Assembly: GCA_030151255.1 (NCBI GenBank) | Contig: JASLED010000094.1 | Location: 1-64,000, forward strand | Direction of reading: 5' to 3' | DNA: 64,000 nt | Source of the DNA: Flavobacterium sp. | GTDB taxonomy: Bacteria; Bacteroidota; Bacteroidia; Flavobacteriales; Flavobacteriaceae | In this document: positions 1 through 8,037 of the stretch, one piece after another | How the letters are laid out: each line of letters opens with the position of its first letter | Position numbering within the stretch: the first letter of the stretch is position 1 | Notes under the pieces: generated by a model | The model's input: the letters and a program-made list of their open reading frames with translations, nothing else | Database searches by the model: none | Told to the model about the DNA's origin: nothing | Translations under genes and position numbers: made by a program

Positions 1-30
1 AAAAAGCCAGACATTGTCTGGCTTTTTTTA
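1..30 (-). terminator. Intrinsic terminator of the DUF1684 lipoprotein gene
   Basis: Hairpin AGCCAGAC/GTCTGGCT followed by a T run. The A-rich left side means it could also work for a gene entering from the other direction, outside the window. Confidence 0.8.
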
Positions 31-636
31 TTCGTATTTATAGTCTTTTATTCCTGCATTAATTTCTGTTGGAATATAATTTTGTTCTGGCGGAATTGGA
101 CAAGAAAATTTAGGATTATAAGCACAATAAGGATTATAAGCTAAATTAAAGTTGATAATTAATTTTTCTCCTTCTTCCGGAATTTTTAAATCAATATATC
201 TTCCTCCACCGTAAGTGGTAACTCCCGAAGTAAGGTCTGTAAATGGCAGGAATAGGTGTTTTTCATATTCCTTGTTTGATAATAAACTTAAATCCTGAAA
301 TAAATCAACGGTATGTTCTTTTCCGCTTAAATTAAATTTAGCTTCTCCATATTTTATATACATTGGTTTTCTGTCAGTTGTAGTAAGCATCTGAAACGGT
401 TTTTCATTTGGTGTTCTTTCAAAATCGGCTTCTACAATGTATCGTTCGCTGATTGGAAAAAAATCTAATTCTTTAAACTTTTTTATGGCATCAGGAGAAA
501 GCGGAGAGGAATCTTTATCTTTAAATTCTTTATTTAAGTTTTTTTGAAATAAAATAGCCTTGTCTTGTTCTGTTTTGGGCGATGAGCAAGCAAATTGCAA
601 AAAAATACAGGCACTTATTATTAATAATTTTTTCAT
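28..636 (-). CDS. DUF1684 family lipoprotein
   Basis: A 202-residue predicted lipoprotein. The N-terminus is a short hydrophobic signal ending in the lipobox QFAC, with the lipidated Cys at residue 17. The C-terminal part carries the typical DUF1684 stretch YNPYCAYNPKFSCPIPP (about residues 167-183) after a conserved GGGRYIDL segment. DUF1684 proteins are common in Bacteroidota and have no established biochemical role. The gene is alone on its strand, with its own terminator directly after the stop. The length is normal for the family. Function is unknown; only envelope attachment is inferred. Confidence 0.85.
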   Translation of the reverse strand: MKKLLIISACIFLQFACSSPKTEQDKAILFQKNLNKEFKDKDSSPLSPDAIKKFKELDFFPISERYIVEADFERTPNEKPFQMLTTTDRKPMYIKYGEAKFNLSGKEHTVDLFQDLSLLSNKEYEKHLFLPFTDLTSGVTTYGGGRYIDLKIPEEGEKLIINFNLAYNPYCAYNPKFSCPIPPEQNYIPTEINAGIKDYKYE

Positions 637-670
637 GCTTTATTGTTAAAATAGTGTTTGCCGTAAATTT

Positions 671-704
671 AAAAAAAAGGTTTGCCTTAAAAAAGACAAA
701 CCTT
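671..704 (-). terminator. Intrinsic terminator of dps
   Basis: Arms AAGGTTTG and CAAACCTT with an A/T-rich loop; on the minus strand the stem is followed by a run of eight T. Confidence 0.75.
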
Positions 705-726
705 ATATTTAAGATTTAGATATGTG

Positions 727-1200
727 CTATTTTATGTGTGCTCTCAACATCCAAGCCGTTTTTTCGTGTGCTTCCATCAAAGCAACTAAGAAATCTGCGG
801 TTCCTGCATCATTTAAATCTTCTATTTTTTCAATATTTTCTCTGATGTAAATAATGATTGCTTCGTGATCTTTTAATAAATCTTCAATCCAAGATTTACT
901 GTCATTTCCTCTGTTATCTCTATTTTCAGATAAATGAGTCAATTGTAAATAGTCTTTTAATGAAGAAGGTGCATAATGCCCAATTTGTCTTATTCTTTCA
1001 GCTACTTCATCAACGTGCTCAATTAATTCTGAATATTGAGTTTCAAAAAATGCATGCATTGAATGAAAGTCAATTCCTTCTACATTGTAATGTGCGTTTC
1101 TAGTTTTTGTATAAACAATAAACTCATCAGCTAAAAGTTTTGCTAAAATATCAGCTACTTGCTGACGTGATTCTGCTGTAATTCCAATATTAATTTTCAT
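727..1200 (-). CDS. dps: Dps family ferritin-like DNA-protection protein
   Basis: A 157-residue four-helix ferritin-like protein of the Dps family. Dps dodecamers oxidise Fe(II) with hydrogen peroxide and store iron, protecting DNA under oxidative stress or starvation. The intersubunit ferroxidase residues appear present: His37 (in NAHYNVEG), His49 (HSMH), Asp64 and Glu68 (EHVDEVAERIR). Length matches the family. The N-terminus has no long Lys-rich DNA-binding tail, so DNA binding is uncertain. Single-gene unit with its own terminator. No peroxide-regulator site was recognised upstream. Confidence 0.92.
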   Translation of the reverse strand: MKINIGITAESRQQVADILAKLLADEFIVYTKTRNAHYNVEGIDFHSMHAFFETQYSELIEHVDEVAERIRQIGHYAPSSLKDYLQLTHLSENRDNRGNDSKSWIEDLLKDHEAIIIYIRENIEKIEDLNDAGTADFLVALMEAHEKTAWMLRAHIK

Positions 1201-1361
1201 ATTTCTTTTTTTTATGATGATTATAAAATTACGGAATTTTAGGTAAAATAGTAAATATTGTAATCATTAAAATCAATATTGAAATAAAAAAACAGTATGA
1301 ATAATATAAAATGTAAAGCAAAAACAAATTTAAAACCAATAATAACAAGTGATAAAATATA

Positions 1362-2048
1362 TTACTTATTAAAATCTAAAGGTCCAAAATTTCTGATGTA
1401 TTTTGCTATAGTTTGTTTTCTGCGTTGTACGTATGGACCAGATTTTACAGGATTGTATCTTCTAGGACTTGGTAAAATTACAGCAATTCCGGCGGCTTCG
1501 TTTACAGTTAGTTTTGCCGCGCTTTTGTGATACCAATATTGAGATGCTGCTTCGGCACCATAAACGCCATCGCCCATTTCTATACTATTTAGGTAAACTT
1601 CTAAAATGCGTTCTTTCGACCAAAGTAATTCTATTAATACAGTAAAATAGGCTTCAAATCCTTTTCGAATATAACTTCTTCCAGGCCAAAGAAATACGTT
1701 TTTAGCTGTTTGTTGACTAATTGTACTTCCTCCTTTTATTTTTTTTCCTTTTTTATTGCCGTCCATGGCTTTTTTCATGGCAGAGAAATCAAAACCATAA
1801 TGTTTTAAAAAATGTCCATCTTCACTAGAAATCACTGCTTTTTGCAGATTTGGACTTATTTTTTCCATCGGAACCCATTTGTGTTTAAGCGTTACAGGTT
1901 TGCCTTCAAATACTTGTTCTACACAACGAATAAGCATTAATGGAGTTACAGGAACTGGAACAAAACGGAAAAGTAAGGTTGAAAAAACACTTATTCCGAA
2001 GAACCATAACAAGACTTTTTTGCAAATGCGCATTATTTTACGAACCAT
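1362..2048 (-). CDS. mtgA: Monofunctional biosynthetic peptidoglycan transglycosylase
   Basis: A 228-residue GT51 glycosyltransferase that polymerises lipid II into glycan strands. One membrane anchor lies near residues 10-30. The catalytic Glu76 sits in SSEDGHFLKHYGFD, and the second GT51 block GGSTISQQTAKNVFLW is intact. There is no transpeptidase domain, so it matches MtgA rather than a class A PBP. A perfect -7 box lies about 27 bp before the start. It contributes to the same pathway as the dcw cluster at 46-60 kb but is separate from it. Confidence 0.92.
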   Translation of the reverse strand: MVRKIMRICKKVLLWFFGISVFSTLLFRFVPVPVTPLMLIRCVEQVFEGKPVTLKHKWVPMEKISPNLQKAVISSEDGHFLKHYGFDFSAMKKAMDGNKKGKKIKGGSTISQQTAKNVFLWPGRSYIRKGFEAYFTVLIELLWSKERILEVYLNSIEMGDGVYGAEAASQYWYHKSAAKLTVNEAAGIAVILPSPRRYNPVKSGPYVQRRKQTIAKYIRNFGPLDFNK

Positions 2049-2074
2049 ATGTTTTTGAAGTTAAAAAAACGGTG

Positions 2075-2082
2075 CAAATGTA
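2075..2082 (-). promoter_or_regulatory. -7 element of the mtgA promoter
   Basis: TACATTTG on the minus strand matches the Bacteroidota consensus TAnnTTTG; it ends 27 bp before the mtgA start. Confidence 0.6.
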
Positions 2083-2122
2083 AGTAAAATTAAACAGCTA
2101 TTTTTTGAAGAAGTTAAAAATA

Positions 2123-2150
2123 AAAAAGCAAGACTGGTTTGTCTTGCTTT
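2123..2150 (-). terminator. Terminator of the SDR gene
   Basis: Hairpin AAAGCAAGAC/GTCTTGCTTT, followed on the minus strand by T-rich sequence, just after the stop of the short-chain dehydrogenase gene. Confidence 0.8.
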
Positions 2151-2155
2151 ATAAA

Positions 2156-2875
2156 TTATGCTGGATTTGTAGTCCATAAAGATGCTGTTTTTAGCAATGC
2201 TCTTCTTGGTAATTTTAAAGTAGCAACTATTAGTTCAGCAAAATCTTCTGGTTGTAAAATATGATCTGGATTGCCATCTGTTAATCCTAATTCGATAGAC
2301 ATATCTGAAGCAATTGTACTTGGTGTTAACGTACAAACTCTGATGTTGTTTTTACGAACTTCTTTCATTAACGATTCTGATAAGCCAATCACTGCAAATT
2401 TTGAAGCCGAATAAGCAGATGTTGCAGGGTTTCCGTTTAATCCTGCGGTAGAAGCTACGTTAAAAATATCGCCTTCATTCTTTGCAATTAAATGTGGTAA
2501 AACTTCTTTGGTTACGTTGTAAACACCCATTACGTTGGTTAGTAAAATTTCTTCCCAACGATCGGCAGGCATATCTGTAAACTTGCCAAATTCTGCAATT
2601 CCAGCATTGTTTACTAAAATATCTATTCCACCAAGCGCATTAATAACCTTTTCTATTTCTGTGTGTACTTTTGCTTTGTCTGTAACGTCAAAAATAGCAT
2701 AAGTTGCCTTTACACCCAATGCTTCTAATTCTTTTACAGTAGATTGTAAATTAGCTTCATTTCTACCAGTAATGGCAACATTAATTCCTTCTTGTGCAAA
2801 AGCAATAGCAGTTGCTTTTCCCAATCCTCTACCACCACCAGTGATAATTGCATTTTTTCCTTTTAAATTTGTCAT
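2156..2875 (-). CDS. Short-chain dehydrogenase/reductase, FabG-like
   Basis: A 239-residue classical SDR. It has the NADP-binding glycine motif TGGGRGLG (residues 12-19), NNAG near residue 89, and the catalytic Ser142, Tyr155 and Lys159 (YSASK). It closely resembles 3-ketoacyl-ACP reductases, but isolated FabG-like SDRs often act on other ketones or sugars, so the substrate is not assigned. It follows the DUF3050 gene on the same strand with a gap of about 31 bp and is probably cotranscribed. The terminator sits directly downstream. Confidence 0.85.
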   Translation of the reverse strand: MTNLKGKNAIITGGGRGLGKATAIAFAQEGINVAITGRNEANLQSTVKELEALGVKATYAIFDVTDKAKVHTEIEKVINALGGIDILVNNAGIAEFGKFTDMPADRWEEILLTNVMGVYNVTKEVLPHLIAKNEGDIFNVASTAGLNGNPATSAYSASKFAVIGLSESLMKEVRKNNIRVCTLTPSTIASDMSIELGLTDGNPDHILQPEDFAELIVATLKLPRRALLKTASLWTTNPA

Positions 2876-2906
2876 TATTGTATTTTTTATAGCAGTTTTT
2901 AATTAT

Positions 2907-3680
2907 TTAGACTTTTGTATCAATTCGTTTTTCGATGGCATTCCAAAGCTCGTATCGTTTTTTAAGTGCTTGTTTAGATACTTCAACAACTTCTTGCCAT
3001 TTTTTTGTATCTGTGCCACAAAGCGCTGTAATCATTTGCATAGCCATTGGTCCGTGTTCATCTCCATCTAATTCAATATGACGTTCAAAGTAATAGATTA
3101 ATTTAGATAAGTCAGTGTTGGGAAAGTTGGCCTGAAATCCTTTCAATATTTCTGTAAACATACTAGGAATTAAATCTTCTCTTCCAAAAGTAAATGCTGC
3201 CGCAATTTCGTGTTCCTTTCCGTTTGAAATAACAGAAAAGGTAAAAAGTAAAAAGTTTTTAATACCTTGTTCTACTGGCAATTGATTAATTGCTTGTTCA
3301 ATTGTTGTTCCTGCTTGTAATTGTTGAATAAAAGTATTGATAATTGAAGTATTTGCTTGAGCGGTTTGCATGGCATCCAAATACATTTCGAAGTGACTTT
3401 GACGAGATCCATCAATAGCTAAATCAGATTCTTCTGCTAATACAATTTCGTTGATTAAATAGCGGGTTTGCGGATGAGCAGAGGCAAACCAAGGCACAGT
3501 TGTGCAAGTTAGTTTTTGTTGTAATGCTTTTAATAAAGACATGAAATCCCAAACAGCATATACATGTCCTTCCATATAATATTGCAAATCGTTGATAGTG
3601 ATTATTTTATGATATAAAGGATGTTGTAAAAGAGCATTTCGCTCTGCTTGTATTGCTTGATTTATTTCTTGAATTGTCAT
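2907..3680 (-). CDS. DUF3050 domain protein, heme-oxygenase-like fold
   Basis: A 257-residue soluble, helix-rich protein that I recognise as DUF3050. The family is predicted to adopt the heme-oxygenase/TenA-like helical bundle. Conserved-looking acidic and His residues occur in EIVLAEESD (about residues 77-85) and in HIELDGDEHG near residue 195, which could bind metal as in HO-like diiron oxidases. That is inference. It precedes the SDR gene on the same strand, so the pair may form a small operon. No function is established. Confidence 0.75.
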   Translation of the reverse strand: MTIQEINQAIQAERNALLQHPLYHKIITINDLQYYMEGHVYAVWDFMSLLKALQQKLTCTTVPWFASAHPQTRYLINEIVLAEESDLAIDGSRQSHFEMYLDAMQTAQANTSIINTFIQQLQAGTTIEQAINQLPVEQGIKNFLLFTFSVISNGKEHEIAAAFTFGREDLIPSMFTEILKGFQANFPNTDLSKLIYYFERHIELDGDEHGPMAMQMITALCGTDTKKWQEVVEVSKQALKKRYELWNAIEKRIDTKV

Positions 3681-3703
3681 GATAAATATTTTGTATAAAA
3701 ATA

Positions 3704-3735
3704 AAAAAGCTTCTCTATTAAGAGAAGCTTTTTAT
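3704..3735 (-). terminator. Terminator after the acyl-CoA dehydrogenase gene
   Basis: Near-perfect hairpin AAAAAGCTTCTC/GAGAAGCTTTTT with a T run. It separates the acyl-CoA dehydrogenase gene from the DUF3050 gene. Confidence 0.85.
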
Positions 3736-3762
3736 ATAAACTTTATCTATTGATGAATAGAA

Positions 3763-4941
3763 TTATTTGAATGCAGGAAAACCTGTAACATCCATTCCTG
3801 TGATTAACAAGTGAATATCATGTGTGCCTTCATAAGTAACTACAGATTCTAAGTTCATCATGTGACGCATGATTGAATATTCTCCTGTAATTCCCATTCC
3901 ACCCAACATTTGACGAGCTTCACGAGCGATGTCTAAAGCCATTGCTACGTTGTTTCTCTTTGCCATTGATATTTGTGCAGAAGTAGCTCTTCCTTCATTT
4001 CTCAATACGCCCAAACGCCAAGTTAATAATTGTGCTTTAGTGATTTCTGTAATCATTTCTGCCAATTTCTTTTGTTGTAATTGGGTTGCACCGATTGGTT
4101 TGTCAAATTGTATTCTTTCTTGAGAATATCTCAACGCTGTATCGTAGCAATCCATTGCTGCACCGATAGCTCCCCAAGCAATTCCATATCGTGCTGAATC
4201 TAAACAACCAAGTGGTGCTCCTAATCCAGATTTATTTGGCAATAAGTTTTCTTTAGGTACTTTTACGTTGTCAAAAATAAGCTCTCCGGTTGCAGAAGCT
4301 CTTAACGACCATTTGTTGTGTGTTTCTGGAGTTGAAAAACCTTCCATGCCACGCTCAACAATTAATCCGTGAATTCTTCCTTCTTCGTTTTTTGCCCAAA
4401 CTACAGCAATATCAGCAAAAGGAGCATTAGAAATCCACATTTTAGCTCCGTTTAAAAGATAATGGTCACCCATATCTTTAAAGTTTGTAATCATTCCGGA
4501 AGGATTTGAACCATAATCTGGCTCTGTTAAACCAAAACAACCAATCATTTCACCAGTTGCTAATTTTGGCAAATACTTCATACGTTGTTCTTCGTTTCCG
4601 TATTTCCAAATAGGATACATTACTAAAGACGATTGCACTGAAGAAGTAGAACGAACACCAGAATCTCCGCGTTCAATTTCTTGCATAATTAATCCGTAAG
4701 AAATTTGGTCTAATCCTGCTCCACCGTATTCTGTTGGAATATAAGGACCAAATCCTCCAATTTCTGCCAATCCGTTAATTATTTGTTTTGGAAATTCTGC
4801 TTTTTGTGCATATTCTTCTATAATAGGAGAAACTTCTTTTTTTACCCATGCTCTTGCAGCATCTCTAATTAATTTATGCTCTTCTGTAAGTAAATCATCT
4901 AACAGATAATAATCAGGCGCTTGAAATAAATCTGGTTTCAT
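3763..4941 (-). CDS. Acyl-CoA dehydrogenase, glutaryl-CoA dehydrogenase-like
   Basis: A 392-residue FAD-dependent acyl-CoA dehydrogenase. The flavin-binding segments GCFGLTEPDYGSNP and WISNAPFADIAVVW are present, and the catalytic base is Glu371 in TYEGTHDIH. The C-terminal end (TGFPAFK) and overall sequence resemble glutaryl-CoA dehydrogenases, which oxidise and decarboxylate glutaryl-CoA from lysine or tryptophan breakdown. The exact substrate cannot be fixed from sequence alone. It is a single-gene unit with its own promoter and terminator. A saccharopine-dehydrogenase-family gene lies elsewhere in the window, but no link is visible. Confidence 0.88.
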   Translation of the reverse strand: MKPDLFQAPDYYLLDDLLTEEHKLIRDAARAWVKKEVSPIIEEYAQKAEFPKQIINGLAEIGGFGPYIPTEYGGAGLDQISYGLIMQEIERGDSGVRSTSSVQSSLVMYPIWKYGNEEQRMKYLPKLATGEMIGCFGLTEPDYGSNPSGMITNFKDMGDHYLLNGAKMWISNAPFADIAVVWAKNEEGRIHGLIVERGMEGFSTPETHNKWSLRASATGELIFDNVKVPKENLLPNKSGLGAPLGCLDSARYGIAWGAIGAAMDCYDTALRYSQERIQFDKPIGATQLQQKKLAEMITEITKAQLLTWRLGVLRNEGRATSAQISMAKRNNVAMALDIAREARQMLGGMGITGEYSIMRHMMNLESVVTYEGTHDIHLLITGMDVTGFPAFK

Positions 4942-4971
4942 AATTCGATTTAAAGTTTTTTAGTTCTAAAG

Positions 4972-5001
4972 CAAAAATAACTAATATTTAGAGATGTGCA
5001 A
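4972..5001 (-). promoter_or_regulatory. Promoter of the acyl-CoA dehydrogenase gene
   Basis: On the minus strand, TTG is followed after 19 nt by TATTTTTG, a full match to the Bacteroidota -33/-7 arrangement, about 30 bp before the start codon. Confidence 0.65.
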
Positions 5002-5091
5002 TTTTTGTTGAAGATCGAATAAAGAATTATTTTTCCCTTCCTTTTTATAGCTAAAATTCAAACTTGATTCAAAATTACCTGCAAGATTCAA

Positions 5092-5099
5092 TATATTTG
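5092..5099 (+). promoter_or_regulatory. -7 element upstream of csaA
   Basis: TATATTTG, a perfect TAnnTTTG match, 26 bp before the csaA start. Confidence 0.55.
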
Positions 5100-5125
5100 G
5101 TTGAATTAAAATTATTGGAATTAAT

Positions 5126-5473
5126 ATGGAAATTGGAGATAATAATCTTTTGTGGGATGACTTTATGAAGGTAGATATGCGTGTAGGAACTATTATTCAG
5201 GCAGAAGAGTTTAAAGAAGTGAGAAACCCAGCTTATAAATTAGTTATAGATTTTGGCGAAGAAATAGGTACGAAAAAAACTTCTGCTCAGATTACTAAAC
5301 TGTACAATTTAGAAGAATTAATAGGAAAACAAGTTGTTGCTGTTGTAAATTTTCCACCGAAACAAATTGCTAATTTTATGAGCGAATGTTTAATAATGGG
5401 CGCGGTAGAAGGAAAAGAAGTAACTTTATTGAGCAGTGATAAAATTGTGAAAAATGGATTGCGAATAGGTTAA
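5126..5473 (+). CDS. csaA: CsaA-like tRNA-binding domain protein
   Basis: A 115-residue protein consisting of one OB-fold tRNA-binding domain, as in CsaA and the C-terminus of bacterial MetRS. The segment DFMKVDMRVGTI opens the domain, and NFPPKQIANFMSECLIMGA contains the conserved ligand-binding loop. CsaA dimers bind tRNA and have been proposed to act as chaperones in protein export. Length fits the family. It stands alone between divergent and downstream single genes. Confidence 0.9.
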   Translation: MEIGDNNLLWDDFMKVDMRVGTIIQAEEFKEVRNPAYKLVIDFGEEIGTKKTSAQITKLYNLEELIGKQVVAVVNFPPKQIANFMSECLIMGAVEGKEVTLLSSDKIVKNGLRIG

Positions 5474-5601
5474 AATTATTAATAATGACATTAGTTAGCT
5501 ATTTGTTTATTGGTTAAATTAAGTTAATTTTTTAATTAATAAATCTGATGTATTGCATTTTTTTGTTATGTTTAAGGGCTATAACTTAATTAAACTTACT
5601 A

Positions 5602-6729
5602 ATGACTTTAAAAAACAAATTTGCATTTACATTGTTGATTACTAGCATAGCTTGTTTTGCGCAAGAACAATTGCGTATTAAGGGAAATATCAAAGGACTT
5701 TCGGATGCTGTTCAATTATCAATAATTGATAGTAAGAATAATGTTTCTAACGTTGAAATTACTAATGGAGCTTTTGATGTACAAATGGTATTACCAGAGT
5801 CGCCTTCACTTATTCTGTTAGATGTACAAGACGGTAATGAAAATAACAGATATACTGTGTTTGCTGGAAACGAATCAATCAATGTTATTGATACAGTACG
5901 AGTAGATCTTCCATTTATTCAAACAAAAGGTTCGCAATACGATGGCGTTCGCTATCAGTATGATGTATTTATGAAAGAGATTAAAGAGGAAGCAAATAAA
6001 ATTTATGATGAAACAGATCAATATTTTATAAGTGGAGAAATGATGACAAATGATAGTTTGTCAAAATCGTTTTATAGTGATGTTGAACCGTTTGGAAAAG
6101 TTGTTGTTGCTAGAAAAAAGGTAGAAGCAAGAGAATTTGAGTTTTTAAAGAAAAATATTAATACTGATTTCGGACGATACAAATTAGAATATATTACTAA
6201 TGCTTACACCGATGAACAAAATAGAGAATTATTAGCTTTAGTTGATCCTATTTATCAAAGTACTAAAGAAGTAGAATATTTAAAGACTTTAGTTGAGTAT
6301 AAAGAACTTGAAAACGGAGATAAATATTACGATTTTTTGGCTAAAGATATCAACGGTAATCAGGTGAATTTTAGTCAATATTTTGATGGAAAATATGTAT
6401 TGTTAGATTTAACAACCATTCATTGTGGGGCAAGTCAAATGGCGGCGCCTAAAAATACTGAGTCAGCAGAAAAATTAGCAAATAAAATAAATTTTGTAAC
6501 CTATTATATCGATAATAATGAGGAGTTCATTCAAATGTTTTATGAAATGAAACAGAATAAAGGAATTCTTATTTGGGACGAAAGAGGACGTATTGCTCCT
6601 GCATTGGCTAAATATCGTTTAAGCGGAACACCTAATTATTATCTATTTGATCCGAACGGAAATTTAATTGAAAGAATCGGTGGATATTCTCCTGAATTTG
6701 AAAATAATCTTTTAAAACTGATCAATTAA
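5602..6729 (+). CDS. Thioredoxin-fold protein with DUF4369-type N-terminus, single-cysteine active site
   Basis: A 375-residue exported protein. An N-terminal signal ends in the Bacteroidota-style CFAQEQ. A beta-rich DUF4369-like region covers about residues 22-110, a helical linker follows, and a TlpA/thioredoxin fold occupies residues 240-375. At the active site the sequence is TTIHCGAS: Cys275 is present, but the second Cys of the usual CxxC is replaced by Ser. The cis-Pro loop (SGTPNYYLF) is kept. Family members reduce or remodel periplasmic disulfides; with one Cys this copy cannot do a normal dithiol exchange. Single-gene unit. Confidence 0.8.
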   Translation: MTLKNKFAFTLLITSIACFAQEQLRIKGNIKGLSDAVQLSIIDSKNNVSNVEITNGAFDVQMVLPESPSLILLDVQDGNENNRYTVFAGNESINVIDTVRVDLPFIQTKGSQYDGVRYQYDVFMKEIKEEANKIYDETDQYFISGEMMTNDSLSKSFYSDVEPFGKVVVARKKVEAREFEFLKKNINTDFGRYKLEYITNAYTDEQNRELLALVDPIYQSTKEVEYLKTLVEYKELENGDKYYDFLAKDINGNQVNFSQYFDGKYVLLDLTTIHCGASQMAAPKNTESAEKLANKINFVTYYIDNNEEFIQMFYEMKQNKGILIWDERGRIAPALAKYRLSGTPNYYLFDPNGNLIERIGGYSPEFENNLLKLIN

Positions 6730-6748
6730 AACTAATATTCAGTAAAAA

Positions 6749-6789
6749 TAAAAACTCCGATTTACGTGCAATAAATCGGAGTTTTTATT
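6749..6789. terminator. Bidirectional terminator
   Basis: Stem AAAACTCCGATTTA/TAAATCGGAGTTTT with A-rich left and T-rich right flanks. It closes the thioredoxin-fold gene; its right edge abuts the decayed Fic fragment. Confidence 0.85.
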
Positions 6790-6954
6790 TATCATAAATT
6801 GAAAAGCTATTTCTTGTTTTATCACAGGAGATAAAGAATCCTGTAAGCCTTTTACTTCGCCTAACGCTAAGGCAAATAAAGGTAAGGATGATGCTATTTT
6901 TGCTTCATCATAGACAAAATTTGCCCAAGTTGAAAGTTGCCAATTGTATGTCAT
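6790..6954 (-). pseudogene. Fragment of a Fic-family protein (DUF4172 N-terminal domain)
   Basis: About 55 codons from the ATG at 6954 read MTYNWQLSTWANFVYDEAKI and continue to FQFMI. This matches the start of Fic proteins with an N-terminal DUF4172 domain (pattern WQxPDWPNFxYD). The rest of DUF4172 and the whole catalytic Fic domain (HPFxxGNGR) are absent: the reading frame runs into the terminator at 6789. An in-frame ATG at 6996 adds 14 unrelated residues. It is most likely the leftover of a deleted AMP-transferase gene rather than a working small protein. Confidence 0.6.
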
Positions 6955-7021
6955 GAGCTGATTAAAATGGTTAATCGGCTCAAATATACGACTCAAAAAT
7001 AAGTAAGTGATTTATAGTGAA

Positions 7022-7053
7022 TAAAAAATTCCCCTTATGAATCATAAGGGGAA
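7022..7053 (-). terminator. Terminator of the methionine operon
   Basis: Perfect 12-bp stem TTCCCCTTATGA/TCATAAGGGGAA followed by T-rich sequence on the minus strand, 31 bp after the metF stop. It marks the end of the seven-gene met operon. Confidence 0.85.
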
Positions 7054-7083
7054 CTAACAAAAAACCAACGATAACTATACTAA

Positions 7084-8037
7084 TTATGAAGTTGCTAAAC
7101 GAATAATTTGTTGAATATTATCCGATTTTCCCATCGAATAATAATGCACAATAGGAATGCCTGCTGCAATTAATTCTTTAGATTGAGCAGCACACCATTC
7201 AATCCCAATTTCGCGAATGGCTTTGTTGTCTTTTGCCTTTACTACTTCTGCCACTAAATCGTCAGGTAAGTCAACTTTAAAGCGTTGTGGCAAAAGATTC
7301 AACTGATTTAATGTAGCTAAGGGTTTTAATCCCGGAATGATAGGTACATTAATCCCAATAGCTTGGCATTTATCTACGAATTCAAAAAACCTGGCATTGT
7401 CAAAAAACATTTGCGTTACAATGTATTCGGCACCGTTGTCAATCTTTTGTTTCAGGTATTTCAAATCTGTATCAAAGTTGGGTGCTTCCATATGTTTTTC
7501 TGGATAGCCAGCTACGCCAATACAAAAATTGGTTTTACTTGTATTTTCCAATTCAGGATCTAAATAAATTCCGTTGTTCAAATCGGTAATTTGCGTAACT
7601 AATTCCGATGCATATCGATTGCCGTTGGGTTCGGGTTTAAAATACGTTTCGTTTTTTACTGCATCACCACGCAAAGCCACCACATTGTCAATCCCTAAAA
7701 AATCAAGGTCAATCAAAAAATTCTCGGTATCTTCTTTGGTAAAACCACCACATAAAATATGCGGAATAGCATCTACTTTAAATTTATTCTGAATAGCCGA
7801 GCAAATACCCACGGTTCCCGGTCTTTTTCGTACAATTTTCTTTTCCCAAAGTCCGTTTCCTGCTTCTTTGTATTCGTATTCTTCTCGGTGATAGGTAACA
7901 TCAATAAAGGGCGGATCAAATTCCATCAAAGGTTCTATGGAATCAAAAATACCTTGAATATTTTGTCCTTTTAAAGGCGGTAAAATTTCAAATGAAAATT
8001 GTGTTTTACCTTTTGCGATATGTTCTGTTACTTTCAT
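7084..8037 (-). CDS. metF: 5,10-methylenetetrahydrofolate reductase
   Basis: A 317-residue FAD enzyme that reduces 5,10-methylene-THF to 5-methyl-THF, the methyl donor for MetH. The N-terminal FSFEILPPLKG and the later TQMFFDNARFFEFVDKC are typical MetF blocks. Length is slightly above the E. coli enzyme. It is the last gene of the met operon. Its ATG overlaps the metH stop (TAATG), so translational coupling is likely. A strong terminator follows. Confidence 0.95.
   Translation of the reverse strand: MKVTEHIAKGKTQFSFEILPPLKGQNIQGIFDSIEPLMEFDPPFIDVTYHREEYEYKEAGNGLWEKKIVRKRPGTVGICSAIQNKFKVDAIPHILCGGFTKEDTENFLIDLDFLGIDNVVALRGDAVKNETYFKPEPNGNRYASELVTQITDLNNGIYLDPELENTSKTNFCIGVAGYPEKHMEAPNFDTDLKYLKQKIDNGAEYIVTQMFFDNARFFEFVDKCQAIGINVPIIPGLKPLATLNQLNLLPQRFKVDLPDDLVAEVVKAKDNKAIREIGIEWCAAQSKELIAAGIPIVHYYSMGKSDNIQQIIRLATS

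Noticed and set aside
1297..1530. Plus-strand ORF overlapping the end of mtgA
   Set aside because: Antisense shadow of a well-supported gene, with no family similarity.
5549..5590. 13-codon ORF with two Cys codons before the thioredoxin-fold gene
   Set aside because: Too short, and no hairpin or terminator between it and the gene.
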